A model generated the notes under the pieces. That model did no database searches. It was not told the DNA's origin and saw only the letters and a list, made by a program, of their open reading frames with translations. Below, piece by piece: positions 12,060 to 19,974 of a DNA stretch of 35,944 bases (position 1 is the stretch's first letter; each line of letters starts with the position of its first letter). The stretch is taken from positions 1 through 35,944 of the forward strand of contig CAMZEC010000020.1 in the NCBI GenBank assembly GCA_947305645.1, in the 5' to 3' direction. This stretch comes from an uncultured Bacteroidales bacterium (GTDB taxonomy: Bacteria; Bacteroidota; Bacteroidia; Bacteroidales; UBA932). The position numbers and the translations under genes were made by a program.

Positions 12060-12662
12060 TCAATACAAAACCAGCCCCAGTACGGCGCCGCAGAAGATTA
12101 TCAGGATGGGGTTGACTTTTTTCCAGTAACACGCCACGAAGGCGGCTCCCAGCAGGAGCCAGCTCTTCCAGTCGATTATGTTCTCCCGCACGAGGGAGAA
12201 CTCCGGTACGCATCCGTCCCAGGTGGTACGGACGACCAGAATGACCGCCGCTGCGCCGATGAGCCCCACGACCGTCGGCCGCAGCCAGCCCATGGTGCCT
12301 TCGAAAAGGGTGCTCTTGCGGAACCTGGTGTAGAACTTTACTATCAGCAGCACGATGAGGAAAGACGGCAGCACCAGCGCCAGCGTGGCCACGGCGGAGC
12401 CGCAGATGCCCATCCACTGCTGCCCGGTGGCCTCGTACAGGACGCTGTAGCCGGTGTACGTGGCGGCGTTGATGCCTATGGGCCCGGGAGTCATCTGCGA
12501 GATGGCCACTATGTCCGTAAACGCGCTCTCGCTGAGCCACTGGTGCGCCACAACCACCTGTGTCTGAATGAGCGACAGCATGGCGTAACCGCCTCCGAAG
12601 GTGAACGCACCCACGAGGAAGAAGGTCCAGGCCAGCTGCAATATGAGACTTACCGCTTCCAT
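12060..12662 (-). CDS. chrA: Chromate transporter family, second half (short ChrA)
   Basis: 200-residue membrane protein of the CHR family, short-chain type. It carries the family motif FLVGAFTFGGGYAM near residues 15-28 and the second conserved block AISQMTPGPIGINAATYTGY near 53-72, followed by several hydrophobic spans (LALVLPSFLIVLLIV; VVGLIGAAAVILVV). Short CHR proteins work as two separately encoded halves, and the partner gene lies just upstream with a 13-nt overlap. Transport of chromate is the family name; the physiological substrate in gut Bacteroidota is uncertain. Confidence 0.85.
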   Translation of the reverse strand: MEAVSLILQLAWTFFLVGAFTFGGGYAMLSLIQTQVVVAHQWLSESAFTDIVAISQMTPGPIGINAATYTGYSVLYEATGQQWMGICGSAVATLALVLPSFLIVLLIVKFYTRFRKSTLFEGTMGWLRPTVVGLIGAAAVILVVRTTWDGCVPEFSLVRENIIDWKSWLLLGAAFVACYWKKVNPILIIFCGAVLGLVLY

Positions 12663-13204
12663 CGTCCGCTGTAATAAGTTACGCTGAAGCCAATGACGAT
12701 GACCACCAGCAGGATGTAAATCGGAGACACGTTAAGGAAGGCCACCAGCGCCAGCGACGCCACCGCCAGGGCCCACTTCCACCATGTGGTGCAGGCCTTG
12801 CGGGCCATGTTGACCATGGGCACGAGGATAAGGGAAATCACCACAGGCCTGATGCCTTTGAACGCCCGTTCCACCCAGGGGTTGTCGCGGAAGGCGGAGA
12901 AAAACATGGCGATGGCCAGGATAATCAGGAACGACGGCATGATGCTGCCGAGCGTGGCCGCAATGCTGCCGGGGATGCCGCGCAGGCGGTATCCGGCGAA
13001 GATGGAAATGTTCACCGCCATCACTCCGGGGGCACTTTGGCTCAGGGCCACAATGTCCGGCAGCTCCTCGTCGGAAATCCAGCCGCGGCGGGACATCTCC
13101 CGCTGGATTATGGGTATCATGGCATAGCCTCCGCCTATCGTGAACGCCCCAATCTTGGCGAACACGGCGAAAATCCGCCACAGCGATACCTTTTCTCTTA
13201 TCAT
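12650..13204 (-). CDS. chrA: Chromate transporter family, first half (short ChrA)
   Basis: 184-residue inner-membrane protein, the partner of the next gene. It has KIGAFTIGGGYAMIPIIQ near residues 17-34 and DIVALSQSAPGVMAVNISIF near 50-69, both diagnostic of CHR domains, then hydrophobic spans that include AVASLALVAFLNVSPIYILLVV. The two halves share the same motif pair, indicating an old duplication within the family. The start at 13204 lies 7 nt after a leftward TATATTTG box and heads the ten-gene leftward chain. Confidence 0.85.
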   Translation of the reverse strand: MIREKVSLWRIFAVFAKIGAFTIGGGYAMIPIIQREMSRRGWISDEELPDIVALSQSAPGVMAVNISIFAGYRLRGIPGSIAATLGSIMPSFLIILAIAMFFSAFRDNPWVERAFKGIRPVVISLILVPMVNMARKACTTWWKWALAVASLALVAFLNVSPIYILLVVIVIGFSVTYYSGRWKR

Positions 13205-13211
13205 AGCTCAG

Positions 13212-13219
13212 CAAATATA
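13212..13219 (-). promoter_or_regulatory. -7 box of chrA operon (TATATTTG)
   Basis: Leftward TATATTTG ends 7 nt before the first chrA ATG. It faces away from the xth box at 13234-13241, with only 14 bp between them. Confidence 0.65.
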
Positions 13220-13233
13220 CAGAAAAATTAGAC

Positions 13234-13241
13234 TATATTTG
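13234..13241 (+). promoter_or_regulatory. -7 box of xth (TATATTTG)
   Basis: Rightward TATATTTG ends 6 nt before the xth ATG. It is identical in sequence to the divergent chrA box. Confidence 0.65.
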
Positions 13242-13247
13242 CAGTAT

Positions 13248-13997
13248 ATGAAATTCATCAGTTGGAATGTTAACGGCTTGCGCGCAGTGGCGGGCAAGGG
13301 CTTTGCCGATATTTTTACGGAACTCGACGCCGATTTCTTTTGCCTTCAGGAGACAAAGCTGCAGGCCGGACAGATAGACCTGGAATTCCTCGGGTACAAT
13401 TCCTATTGGAACTACGCCGAGAAGAAGGGCTACTCCGGAACCTGCATCTACTCCCGCGAGGAGCCGCTCCGCGTGACCACCGGAATAGGCATCCCCGAAC
13501 ATGAGACCGAGGGGCGCGTAATCACCCTCGACATGCCGGAGTTCTACCTGGTGAACGTCTATACCCCCAACTCCCAGGACGGCCTTCGCAGGCTTCCGTA
13601 CCGCATGCAGTGGGAGGACGCCTTCCGCGAGTACCTCTGCGGCCTCAAGGAGCGCAAGGGGGTAATAGTCTGCGGAGACATGAACGTGGCGCACGAAGAA
13701 ATCGACCTCAAGAACCCCGCCACCAACCACTTCAACGCCGGCTTCTCCGACGAGGAACGCGCGAAAATGAGCGAATTGCTTGCCGCCGGCTTCACAGACA
13801 GCTGGCGCTTCCAGCATCCGGAGGAAGCCAAATACTCCTGGTGGTCTTACCGCATGGCGGCACGTGAGCGCAACGTGGGCTGGCGTATCGACTATTTCCT
13901 GGTGTCCAACGATTTGGCATCCCGCATCGAGTCCACCGAAATTCACAACGAAATATACGGCTCCGACCATTGCCCGGTGGAACTGGTCCTGCGATGA
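13248..13997 (+). CDS. xth: Exodeoxyribonuclease III (AP endonuclease)
   Basis: 249-residue Mg-dependent exonuclease III/AP endonuclease of base-excision repair. It opens MKFISWNVNGLRA (metal and phosphate site), followed by LQETKLQ (catalytic Glu), VNVYTPNS, CGDMNVAHEEIDLKNP (Asp/Asn pair), YSWWSYR, RIDYFLVS and the terminal GSDHCPVEL carrying the catalytic Asp-His. Length is standard. The ATG at 13248 is chosen over one 36 codons upstream, because that frame crosses the divergent promoters. Its stop overlaps the next gene's start by 4 nt. Confidence 0.93.
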   Translation: MKFISWNVNGLRAVAGKGFADIFTELDADFFCLQETKLQAGQIDLEFLGYNSYWNYAEKKGYSGTCIYSREEPLRVTTGIGIPEHETEGRVITLDMPEFYLVNVYTPNSQDGLRRLPYRMQWEDAFREYLCGLKERKGVIVCGDMNVAHEEIDLKNPATNHFNAGFSDEERAKMSELLAAGFTDSWRFQHPEEAKYSWWSYRMAARERNVGWRIDYFLVSNDLASRIESTEIHNEIYGSDHCPVELVLR

Positions 13998-15343
13998 AAC
14001 GCATCCTGAGCATACTTGCAGCGCTGTGCTTCCTGGCTTCATGCGGACCTGAAATAGATCCCCTCATGCCAACGGATAATCCCGGGAGCCCTGTTTCCGA
14101 ACCCGAACCGGAGCCGGAACCGGAACCCGTGCTGCAGTTTGTCTCTATCTGGGAAGACCTTTTTAAAGGTGAAAGCACATCCGCCGCCTGTACCGTTACG
14201 GGCGGGACTCCGGGGAAACACTATAACATCCTGTATTCCTCTTCGGACGTTTCGGTGGCTACCGTATCGAATGAAGGGGAAGTAACTGCGCTAAAACCGG
14301 GGAGGGCCCGGATTACGGCAAAAATTGTCGGCACCGACGCGCTGGTGTACCGCGATTATTATGTGATAGACCTGTCGCAACTCAAGCAGGGATACAGCAA
14401 AAGCCTGGTGATGGTGAAAGGCCATACCATCTACTACAAGGCCGTCATGCAGTCCTGGGACTTTTTCGACGACTATTTCTACGCCTGTCAGGTCTGCGGT
14501 TCGCCGCACACTCTGACCTATACCCGCAAACCCGTTTACGAACAGGACCCTCAGGCTTACATGCACCTGAAGTACTACGGCCACGGCGACAATATGTTCG
14601 TTGAACGTGCAAGTGACGGCGATCACCTGTGGACCTCCAACTACGGCACCCTGGAGTCCGGAGAGACCAACCGATACACCGATTCCCAGGTACTCTCCAG
14701 AATAAAGTTCTCCCCGAACAAGACGGTACTGCCCGAAGAAAGCAACTTCAATTGCGTGATTCCCGGGATGAAGCGCCTCATAGCGGCTTACGACGCAGAC
14801 AACGGCAATGTGGGTATCTGGTGCCGCGACGCAAGCGGCGTAGCCTGGTTCTACGTGTTCCCGATGGAGGACATAAAGGAATTGAAGGCGGAGAGCATAC
14901 AGCTCAGCTTCAACCGTACATACGGCAACCCCAAGGTGACGGACAGGCCCACGGTGTACGCCCGCGACCTCAGCAAGCTTACGCCCCTTTTCAAATTCCA
15001 GATGCCCTTGAACAACGTTCCGCAGGGCTACGACTACCACCACAACAAGATTTACTTCATGCGCGGAGACGGCGCTGAACTGGAAGAACGCGAGGCCGGC
15101 ACGAACAAGAACTGGGCGCGTGTGTACTACATCATCCCGCAGACTGCAAAAACGCTCGTTCAGGTGGACCTGCCATGGGTCGACAACGTCTCCCTGCTTA
15201 AATCGGAAGGCATTACGGACCTCGGATATTTCGAGCCCGAGGGTATAAAACTAAAGGACGGATACATATACGTGGGTTTTGCCAGCAAGGACGCCGGTAG
15301 TTCCCCGGAGCGGAGGATAAACATATTCAAGTATAATTTGTAA
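13994..15343 (+). CDS. Surface lipoprotein with Pro-Glu linker, Big_2-like domain and beta-rich C-terminal region
   Basis: 449-residue lipoprotein. The signal peptide is [17 protein letters not shown] (lipidated Cys17), followed by a Pro-Glu repeat linker ([10 protein letters not shown] near residues 34-46) that would hold the domain away from the membrane. Residues about 48-120 form a bacterial Ig-like (Big_2) domain ending [20 protein letters not shown]. The remaining roughly 325 residues are rich in Tyr, Trp and Gly with repeated short strands (for example [23 protein letters not shown], shown here only in part as [13 protein letters not shown]). They end in [12 protein letters not shown] and [10 protein letters not shown], suggestive of a beta-propeller. 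I do not recognise a named family with certainty. The start overlaps the xth stop (ATGA), so it is co-transcribed with a DNA-repair gene for no obvious functional reason. Confidence 0.8.
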   Translation: MKRILSILAALCFLASCGPEIDPLMPTDNPGSPVSEPEPEPEPEPVLQFVSIWEDLFKGESTSAACTVTGGTPGKHYNILYSSSDVSVATVSNEGEVTALKPGRARITAKIVGTDALVYRDYYVIDLSQLKQGYSKSLVMVKGHTIYYKAVMQSWDFFDDYFYACQVCGSPHTLTYTRKPVYEQDPQAYMHLKYYGHGDNMFVERASDGDHLWTSNYGTLESGETNRYTDSQVLSRIKFSPNKTVLPEESNFNCVIPGMKRLIAAYDADNGNVGIWCRDASGVAWFYVFPMEDIKELKAESIQLSFNRTYGNPKVTDRPTVYARDLSKLTPLFKFQMPLNNVPQGYDYHHNKIYFMRGDGAELEEREAGTNKNWARVYYIIPQTAKTLVQVDLPWVDNVSLLKSEGITDLGYFEPEGIKLKDGYIYVGFASKDAGSSPERRINIFKYNL

Positions 15344-15348
15344 CTTTG
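15341..15348 (+). promoter_or_regulatory. -7 box of cysS (TAACTTTG)
   Basis: TAACTTTG overlaps the stop codon of the upstream lipoprotein gene and ends 8 nt before the cysS ATG. Confidence 0.6.
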
Positions 15349-15356
15349 TCGTCTAT

Positions 15357-16886
15357 ATGAAAGCTCTATATCTCACAAATACGCTCACCAGGAGCAAGGA
15401 ACTGTTCAAACCCATCCACGAAGGGCACGTGGGCATGTACGTCTGCGGTCCTACCGTTTACGGCGACGCCCACCTCGGGCACGCGCGCCCCGGCGTAACG
15501 TACGACGTGCTCAGCAAGCTGCTGAAGCACCTCGGCTACAAGGTGCGCTACGTGCGCAACATCACCGACGTAGGCCATCTGGAGCACGACGCCGACGAGG
15601 GGGAGGACAAAATCGCCAAGAAGGCACGCCTGGAGCAGCTGGAGCCCATGGAGGTGGTGCAGGCATACACCCTCCGCTACCATGAGGCGATGCGGCAGCT
15701 CAACGTGGCGCCGCCCTCCATCGAACCGCGTGCCAGCGGCCACATAGTGGAGCAGATAGAAGCGGTCAAGAAGATACTCGCCGCCGGCTACGCCTACGAG
15801 AGCAACGGAAGCATCTACTTCGACGTACAGAAATACAATCAGGACCACCACTACGGCGTGCTCAGCGGCCGCAATCTGGACGACACGCTGGAGGGCACCC
15901 GCAGCCTTGACGGGCAGAGCGACAAGCGCGCCCCCTACGACTTCGCCCTCTGGAAGAAGGCCGAGCCGGAGCACATCATGCGCTGGCCGTCCCCCTGGGG
16001 CGAAGGCTTCCCCGGCTGGCACCTCGAGTGCTCCGTGATGGGAGAGAAGTACCTCGGCAACGAGTTCGACATCCACGGCGGAGGCATGGACCTGATGTTC
16101 CCGCACCACGAGTGCGAAATCGCCCAGAACGTAGCCTGCAGGCACACGGAGGGCGTACACTACTGGGTCCACAACAACATGATCACCATCAACGGCCAGA
16201 AGATGGGCAAGAGCCTCGGCAACTTCATCACCCTGCCTCAGCTCTTCAGCGGCGACCATCCCAAGCTGGAGCGCGCCTACAGCCCCATGACCGTGCGCTT
16301 CTTCATCCTTCAGGCCCACTACCGCGGCACCCTGGACTTCTCCAACGACGCCCTGCTGGCGGCCGAGAAGGGCCTCTCCCGCGTGATGCAGGCGGCAAAA
16401 GACCTCTACGCCATGGCCGGCCGAAAGGCTCCCGTGTATGCCTATGGCGAAGAAAGCTTCGGCGTGGCTCCGGACAACTGCCCTGCCGAATCATCCGAGG
16501 TGCGTGCCGTTTTCGACGGTATCTACGACGCCCTCTGCGACGACATGAATACCCCTATGGCGCTGGCCCATATATCTGAGGCCGTGCGTCTTATCAACTC
16601 CGCCAAGGCCGGAAGCGTGAAGCTGGGGGCCGGCGACATCCAAACCCTCTGCCAGCTCTTCGACGACATTGTGTTCGGCGTACTGGGGCTCCGTGACGAG
16701 GCCGCTGCCGGTTCAGACGGCGCCGGCAAGATAATCGACGGCCTGATGGGCATGGTGCTCGAGCAGCGCGCCGCCGCCAAGGCCGCCAAGGACTGGGCCA
16801 CGTCGGACCACATCCGCGACGCCCTCAAGGCCCTCGGCATCCAGGTAAAGGATACGAAAGATGGGGTTGAGTGGACTATAGAATAA
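15357..16886 (+). CDS. cysS: Cysteinyl-tRNA synthetase
   Basis: 509-residue class I aminoacyl-tRNA synthetase that charges tRNA-Cys; monomeric zinc enzyme. Zinc ligand Cys30 sits in [18 protein letters not shown], which also contains the HIGH-type motif HLGH (39-42). [19 protein letters not shown] follows. The second zinc site is in GWHLECSVM (C225) and FPHHECE (H250). The KMSKS loop is KMGKSLGN (282-286), a variant I recall as common in Bacteroidota. A C-terminal DALR-type helical domain ends in the [12 protein letters not shown] motif. Length is a little above the usual 460-490 residues because of insertions near 430-460. Confidence 0.95.
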   Translation: MKALYLTNTLTRSKELFKPIHEGHVGMYVCGPTVYGDAHLGHARPGVTYDVLSKLLKHLGYKVRYVRNITDVGHLEHDADEGEDKIAKKARLEQLEPMEVVQAYTLRYHEAMRQLNVAPPSIEPRASGHIVEQIEAVKKILAAGYAYESNGSIYFDVQKYNQDHHYGVLSGRNLDDTLEGTRSLDGQSDKRAPYDFALWKKAEPEHIMRWPSPWGEGFPGWHLECSVMGEKYLGNEFDIHGGGMDLMFPHHECEIAQNVACRHTEGVHYWVHNNMITINGQKMGKSLGNFITLPQLFSGDHPKLERAYSPMTVRFFILQAHYRGTLDFSNDALLAAEKGLSRVMQAAKDLYAMAGRKAPVYAYGEESFGVAPDNCPAESSEVRAVFDGIYDALCDDMNTPMALAHISEAVRLINSAKAGSVKLGAGDIQTLCQLFDDIVFGVLGLRDEAAAGSDGAGKIIDGLMGMVLEQRAAAKAAKDWATSDHIRDALKALGIQVKDTKDGVEWTIE

Positions 16887-16895
16887 TTTTTTTCA

Positions 16896-16903
16896 TATAT
16901 TTG
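16896..16903 (+). promoter_or_regulatory. -7 box of the lipoprotein/radical SAM cassette (TATATTTG)
   Basis: TATATTTG ends 4 nt before the ATG of the small lipoprotein, the shortest spacing in the window. A transcription start 5-7 nt downstream of the box would fall at the start codon itself. Confidence 0.65.
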
Positions 16904-16907
16904 CAAT

Positions 16908-17102
16908 ATGAAGAAACGTTTTTTCAAACTGATGCTTGCCATTCTGGGCCTCAACGTCTTCACGGCCTGCTATGGTCCGGCACCCATCGATTATCCCGAG
17001 CCCGAGTACGGCGTCCCTGCCCCCGTGGAGGAGAGCAGCACCAAGGCAGATGACGGTGTAGCAGAAGCTGAAGGAGAAACCGTTCAGGCAGAATTGCAGT
17101 AA
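16908..17102 (+). CDS. Small Tyr/Pro-rich lipoprotein of an rSAM/lipoprotein system
   Basis: 64-residue lipoprotein. The signal peptide MKKRFFKLMLAILGLNVFTAC ends at lipidated Cys21. The 44-residue mature part begins with CYGPAPIDYPEPEYGVPAP, where YGPAP and YGVPAP are near-repeats around DYPEPE, and ends in an acidic tail (EESSTKADDGVAEAEGE). The radical SAM gene follows after 3 nt. This matches what I recall of the NCBI-defined rSAM/lipoprotein pair (short lipoprotein TIGR04134 with radical SAM TIGR04133) found in Bacteroidales; that recollection cannot be checked here. The likely role is substrate of the radical SAM enzyme, with the modified residues in the Tyr/Pro stretch. This is inference: no product has been described to my knowledge. 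Confidence 0.8.
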   Translation: MKKRFFKLMLAILGLNVFTACYGPAPIDYPEPEYGVPAPVEESSTKADDGVAEAEGETVQAELQ

Positions 17103-17105
17103 GCA

Positions 17106-18173
17106 ATGCCGTCCATCACTCTTGCCCAGCGTCTGGCGCTGGATGTCAACCGCAGTTTCATTAAGGAGGAGGCCAAAAGCCACCCCCTGATGCAACTGTT
17201 TTGGGAGTGCACCCTGCGATGCAATATGAAATGCCGCCATTGCGGCAGCGACTGCAAGGTTTCCGCCCTGCAGCCGGACATGCCTTTTGCGGACTTCGAG
17301 AAAGTGCTGCTTCGCATCAAAGAGGAATGGGACCCTTCACAGATTCTAATAATTCTCTCCGGCGGCGAGCCGCTCATGCGGGACGACCTGCCAGAGTGCG
17401 CTGCGCGCATCCGTGACCTCGGTTTCCCCTGGGGTCTCGTGTCCAACGGCCGCCTGATGAGCGACGAGATGGTGGACAAGCTGCTTCGCGCAGGCCTGCG
17501 TACCGCCACCATCAGCCTGGACGGTCTGGAAGAAGACCACAACTGGATGCGCGGCATGCCGGATTCGTTCACTTACGCTTCGGCGGCCATCAAGCGCCTG
17601 GCTTCGCAGAAGGGCATAGGCTTCGACGTGGTTACCTGCGTGAACCAGCGCAACTTCCCCAAGCTGGAGGAAATTAAAGAATATCTTATTTCGCTCGGCG
17701 TACGCCGCTGGCGCCTGTTCACGGTCTTCCCGGTAGGGCGTGCGGCTACCGACCCCGAACTTCAGCTTTCGAACGAACAGTATAAGCAGCTGCTGGACTT
17801 CATCCACGCCTCCCGCAAGGAGTGCCGAATCCATGCAAGCTACGGCTGCGAGGGCTTCCTGGGGCCATACGAGGGCAAAGTCCGCGACCATCTCTTCAGC
17901 TGCCAGGCGGGCATCACCGTCGGCTCCGTCCGCATCGACGGCGCCATCTCCGGCTGCACCAGCATACGCGCCCATTTCGACCAGGGGAACATCTACAAGG
18001 ACGATTTCGTGGATGTCTGGAACAATCGCTTCGGCGTCTTCCGCGATCACTCCCCCTTGCGCGAGGGCAAGTGCCTGGATTGCAAATGGTGGAAGTGGTG
18101 CCAGGGCAACGGAATGCACCTGCGTGACGACGACGGCAAGCTGATAATGTGCAACCTGGAGCGGCTTCAATGA
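17106..18173 (+). CDS. Radical SAM/SPASM enzyme, rSAM/lipoprotein system
   Basis: 355-residue radical SAM protein. The CxxxCxxC cluster ligands are C39, C43 and C46 in RCNMKCRHCGSDC, with extra cysteines at 35 and 50. The SAM-binding Gly motif is SGGEP (85-89), followed by LVSNGRLM and TISLDGLEEDHNWMRG. A SPASM/twitch-type C-terminal region carries C248, C266 (FSCQAG), C284 (SGCTSI), C323, C326 and C332 (GKCLDCKWWKWCQGNG) and C349 (IMCNLE), enough ligands for two auxiliary 4Fe-4S clusters. SPASM proteins typically modify ribosomally made peptides, or mature heme d1 and similar cofactors. The adjacent 64-residue lipoprotein is the obvious partner. The downstream membrane protein starts within its stop codon. 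The enzyme has no signal peptide, so modification would have to precede or accompany export. Confidence 0.9.
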   Translation: MPSITLAQRLALDVNRSFIKEEAKSHPLMQLFWECTLRCNMKCRHCGSDCKVSALQPDMPFADFEKVLLRIKEEWDPSQILIILSGGEPLMRDDLPECAARIRDLGFPWGLVSNGRLMSDEMVDKLLRAGLRTATISLDGLEEDHNWMRGMPDSFTYASAAIKRLASQKGIGFDVVTCVNQRNFPKLEEIKEYLISLGVRRWRLFTVFPVGRAATDPELQLSNEQYKQLLDFIHASRKECRIHASYGCEGFLGPYEGKVRDHLFSCQAGITVGSVRIDGAISGCTSIRAHFDQGNIYKDDFVDVWNNRFGVFRDHSPLREGKCLDCKWWKWCQGNGMHLRDDDGKLIMCNLERLQ

Positions 18174-19147
18174 AAAGCAAGGTTCTGAAATACCTCCTGT
18201 CGTTCCTTCTGGCCGGCGTGCTGGTGTACTTCGCCTTCAGGGGCGTCGACTGGCAGGCGTTCTGGAGCGGCCTGCAGCAGACCCGATGGGGCTGGGTGGC
18301 CCTTTTCATGGTGTTCTCCGTTCTTGCGCTGGTGCTGCGCGAAGAGCGCTGGCGGGCTATTATCCTGCCGATGGATCCTACGGCAGGACGGTTGGACGTA
18401 TGGGACTCCACCAACGTGGGCAATATAGTGAACGTGGTGCTTCCGGGTGCCGGCGAGTTCGTGCGCTGCGGCTACGTGTCGCGCGGCAAGCGGATGAGTT
18501 ACGACAAGGCACTCGGTACCATAGTCTGCGAGCGCACCTGCGACGTGGTGGCCATCGTGCTGCTGTTCGCGGCGGCGCTTGTTTTTGGGTGGAGCAAATT
18601 CGGCGGCTTCTTCGTGGAACAGATATGGCAGCCGCTGGCCGGACGTCTGAGTTTCTCCGCCTGGTGGCTGCTGGCGGGGGTGGTCGTTTTGATTGGCGGT
18701 GGCTTATGGGCCATCTTTCATTTGCGCGGCCGGTACGCATGGTGCGGAAAGCTTGCCGGGTGGATTGCCGGCCTCGGTTCCGGGTTCACCAGCATAGCCA
18801 AGATGGAGCGCAAGTGGCTGTTCGTGCTCTATACGGTGGGCATTTGGGCCATGTACGTCTGCATGAGCTGGGCGGGGTTCAAGGCACTGCCAATGCTGGA
18901 CTCCCTTACGTTCGTGGACGCATTGTTCATTTCGGCGGTCGGTAATATCGCTTCTGTGATTCCCGTGCCCGGAGGAATAGGGGCTTATCACTATCTGGTA
19001 GCACTGACCCTGCAGAACATTTACGCCGCCAGCTGGGATACCGGGATTTTGTATGCCACCCTCTGCCACGAGTCCCACGCCGTGCTGATAATTGTATTAG
19101 GTGTGATTTCCTACTTCGCTTTCACCCTGCGTCATAGGAAATCCTGA
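18170..19147 (+). CDS. Flippase-like membrane protein (LPG synthase TM region family)
   Basis: 325-residue polytopic inner-membrane protein of the family named for the transmembrane part of lysylphosphatidylglycerol synthase (UPF0104/PF03706). About eight hydrophobic spans are visible, beginning VLKYLLSFLLAGVLVYFAF. Family hallmarks are LREERWRAIILPM, the NVGNIVNVVLPGAGEFVR loop, CERTCDVVAIVLL and the C-terminal SAVGNIASVIPVPGGIGAYH. There is no synthetase domain. It overlaps the radical SAM gene by 4 nt, so the two are translationally coupled. A role in moving or handling a lipid or lipid-linked molecule connected with the lipoprotein is a reasonable guess from the context only. Confidence 0.85.
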   Translation: MKSKVLKYLLSFLLAGVLVYFAFRGVDWQAFWSGLQQTRWGWVALFMVFSVLALVLREERWRAIILPMDPTAGRLDVWDSTNVGNIVNVVLPGAGEFVRCGYVSRGKRMSYDKALGTIVCERTCDVVAIVLLFAAALVFGWSKFGGFFVEQIWQPLAGRLSFSAWWLLAGVVVLIGGGLWAIFHLRGRYAWCGKLAGWIAGLGSGFTSIAKMERKWLFVLYTVGIWAMYVCMSWAGFKALPMLDSLTFVDALFISAVGNIASVIPVPGGIGAYHYLVALTLQNIYAASWDTGILYATLCHESHAVLIIVLGVISYFAFTLRHRKS

Positions 19148-19155
19148 TTTTTTAT

Positions 19156-19163
19156 TATCTTTG
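19156..19163 (+). promoter_or_regulatory. -7 box of tRNA-Arg (TATCTTTG)
   Basis: TATCTTTG ends 11 nt before the tRNA-Arg 5' end, the expected arrangement for a separately transcribed tRNA. The box starts 9 nt after the upstream stop codon. Confidence 0.65.
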
Positions 19164-19174
19164 CAGTCCCTTTT

Positions 19175-19248
19175 GGTTCCGTAGCTCAGCTGGATAGAGC
19201 AACAGCCTTCTAAGCTGTGGGTCACGCGTTCGAATCGCGTCGGAATCA
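19175..19248 (+). tRNA. tRNA-Arg(UCU)
   Basis: 74-nt tRNA. The acceptor stem GGTTCCG pairs with CGGAATC (one G-U pair) and is followed by discriminator A. The D-arm TAGCTCAGCTGGATAGAGC is canonical. The anticodon loop CTTCTAA carries TCT. The T-arm ACGCG-TTCGAAT-CGCGT is perfect. CCA is not encoded. The anticodon reads AGA/AGG codons. Confidence 0.95.
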
Positions 19249-19512
19249 CGAACAGCCGCCTAGCGCGGCTGTTCGCGATTCTAGCTGCGGCTACGCTCGC
19301 AGCTAGACTACTATCCCCCTGCACCCCCAGGGGACAAGGGGAAGATTCCCCTTGCGCTGCTCCTCCGTCGCAGCTAACCCCTCTGTCGTCGCTACGCTCC
19401 TCCCTTATTCCCCGCGCCAGCCGTGCTTCCGCGATAACCTGTCTCTAGCGGCCCCCGGCAGGGGCATCGTGAAAAGGCGCTGCGCAGCAGTGGCTAATCA
19501 CGAAAAGCCGCC
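19244..19512. repeat. Near-direct repeat of the tRNA-Arg 3' junction
   Basis: The 17 nt at 19244-19260 (the last 5 nt of the tRNA plus 12 nt downstream, AATCACGAACAGCCGCC) recur at 19496-19512 with one mismatch (AATCACGAAAAGCCGCC). The copies enclose 235 nt of gene-free sequence. This looks like a degenerate attachment-site pair left by an element at the tRNA, or simply a duplicated spacer; no integrase is present. Confidence 0.45.
19249..19306 (+). terminator. Tandem hairpins after tRNA-Arg
   Basis: Two perfect stem-loops follow the tRNA without a gap: an 11-bp stem (CGAACAGCCGC at 19249-19259, GCGGCTGTTCG at 19265-19275) and a 9-bp stem (CTAGCTGCG at 19281-19289, CGCAGCTAG at 19298-19306). 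Neither has a U-tract, so termination or tRNA 3'-end processing is inferred from position only. Confidence 0.5.
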
Positions 19513-19809
19513 GCATCCGTCTCACGGTTAACATATATACCCGAGCCAGCATTATCCGCCTCCTACTACAAATAGTGCAAGCTCGTCCCCTTTCATAACA
19601 CCTCGAGACTGCAGTTTAACTCCTCCAGAGCCGATTGTGCGGGCTCGACATCTGCTGCCGACGGCCTTTTTATCAGGCCGCCAACAGCCAAGCCAGCTTA
19701 GTCAAAGCAAAACTCACTGTTAACGAAGTCAGGCCCGATTCATCCGGTAGCGGCCGGCCGGGGAAGAGGGCCCTTGCCCGGAGCCCCCCGGACCCGGCCG
19801 AGCCGTCGC

Positions 19810-19890
19810 CGGAGGTACATTCACGTGTACCTCCGACGTCATTTTAGGCCATTTTTTGCTGCCGGAGGTCCAGCCCCAGGCACCTCCGGC
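19810..19890. repeat. Two related hairpins sharing CCGGAGGT
   Basis: The first stem is CGGAGGTACA (19810-19819) with TGTACCTCCG (19826-19835). The second is GCCGGAGGT (19861-19869) with ACCTCCGGC (19882-19890). They share the core CCGGAGGT and are separated by a T-rich stretch containing GGCCATTTTTTG (19847-19858), which also occurs near tRNA-Ser at 554-565. They may terminate the leftward protease operon or be a lineage-specific intergenic repeat. Confidence 0.5.
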
Positions 19891-19974
19891 GACGCGGGAT
19901 GCGTATCGGGCCCGCTTTTGGCCCTCCCTGCTAATGCCGCCGCGCTTGAAACGCCCGGCGGCAAGATAGAGTAT

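Larger units (their letters stand above)
19249..19974. other. Gene-free hairpin-rich spacer
   Basis: No convincing gene is seen on either strand in 726 nt between tRNA-Arg and the M1 peptidase stop. Besides the hairpins listed separately it holds a near-perfect palindrome CAAGGGGAAGATTCCCCTTG at 19335-19354 and a CGGCCT/AGGCCG hairpin around 19662-19680. The base composition shifts locally between very GC-rich and AT-containing stretches, unlike the flanking genes. A 70-codon and a 109-codon frame in it have no coding character. Confidence 0.6.
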
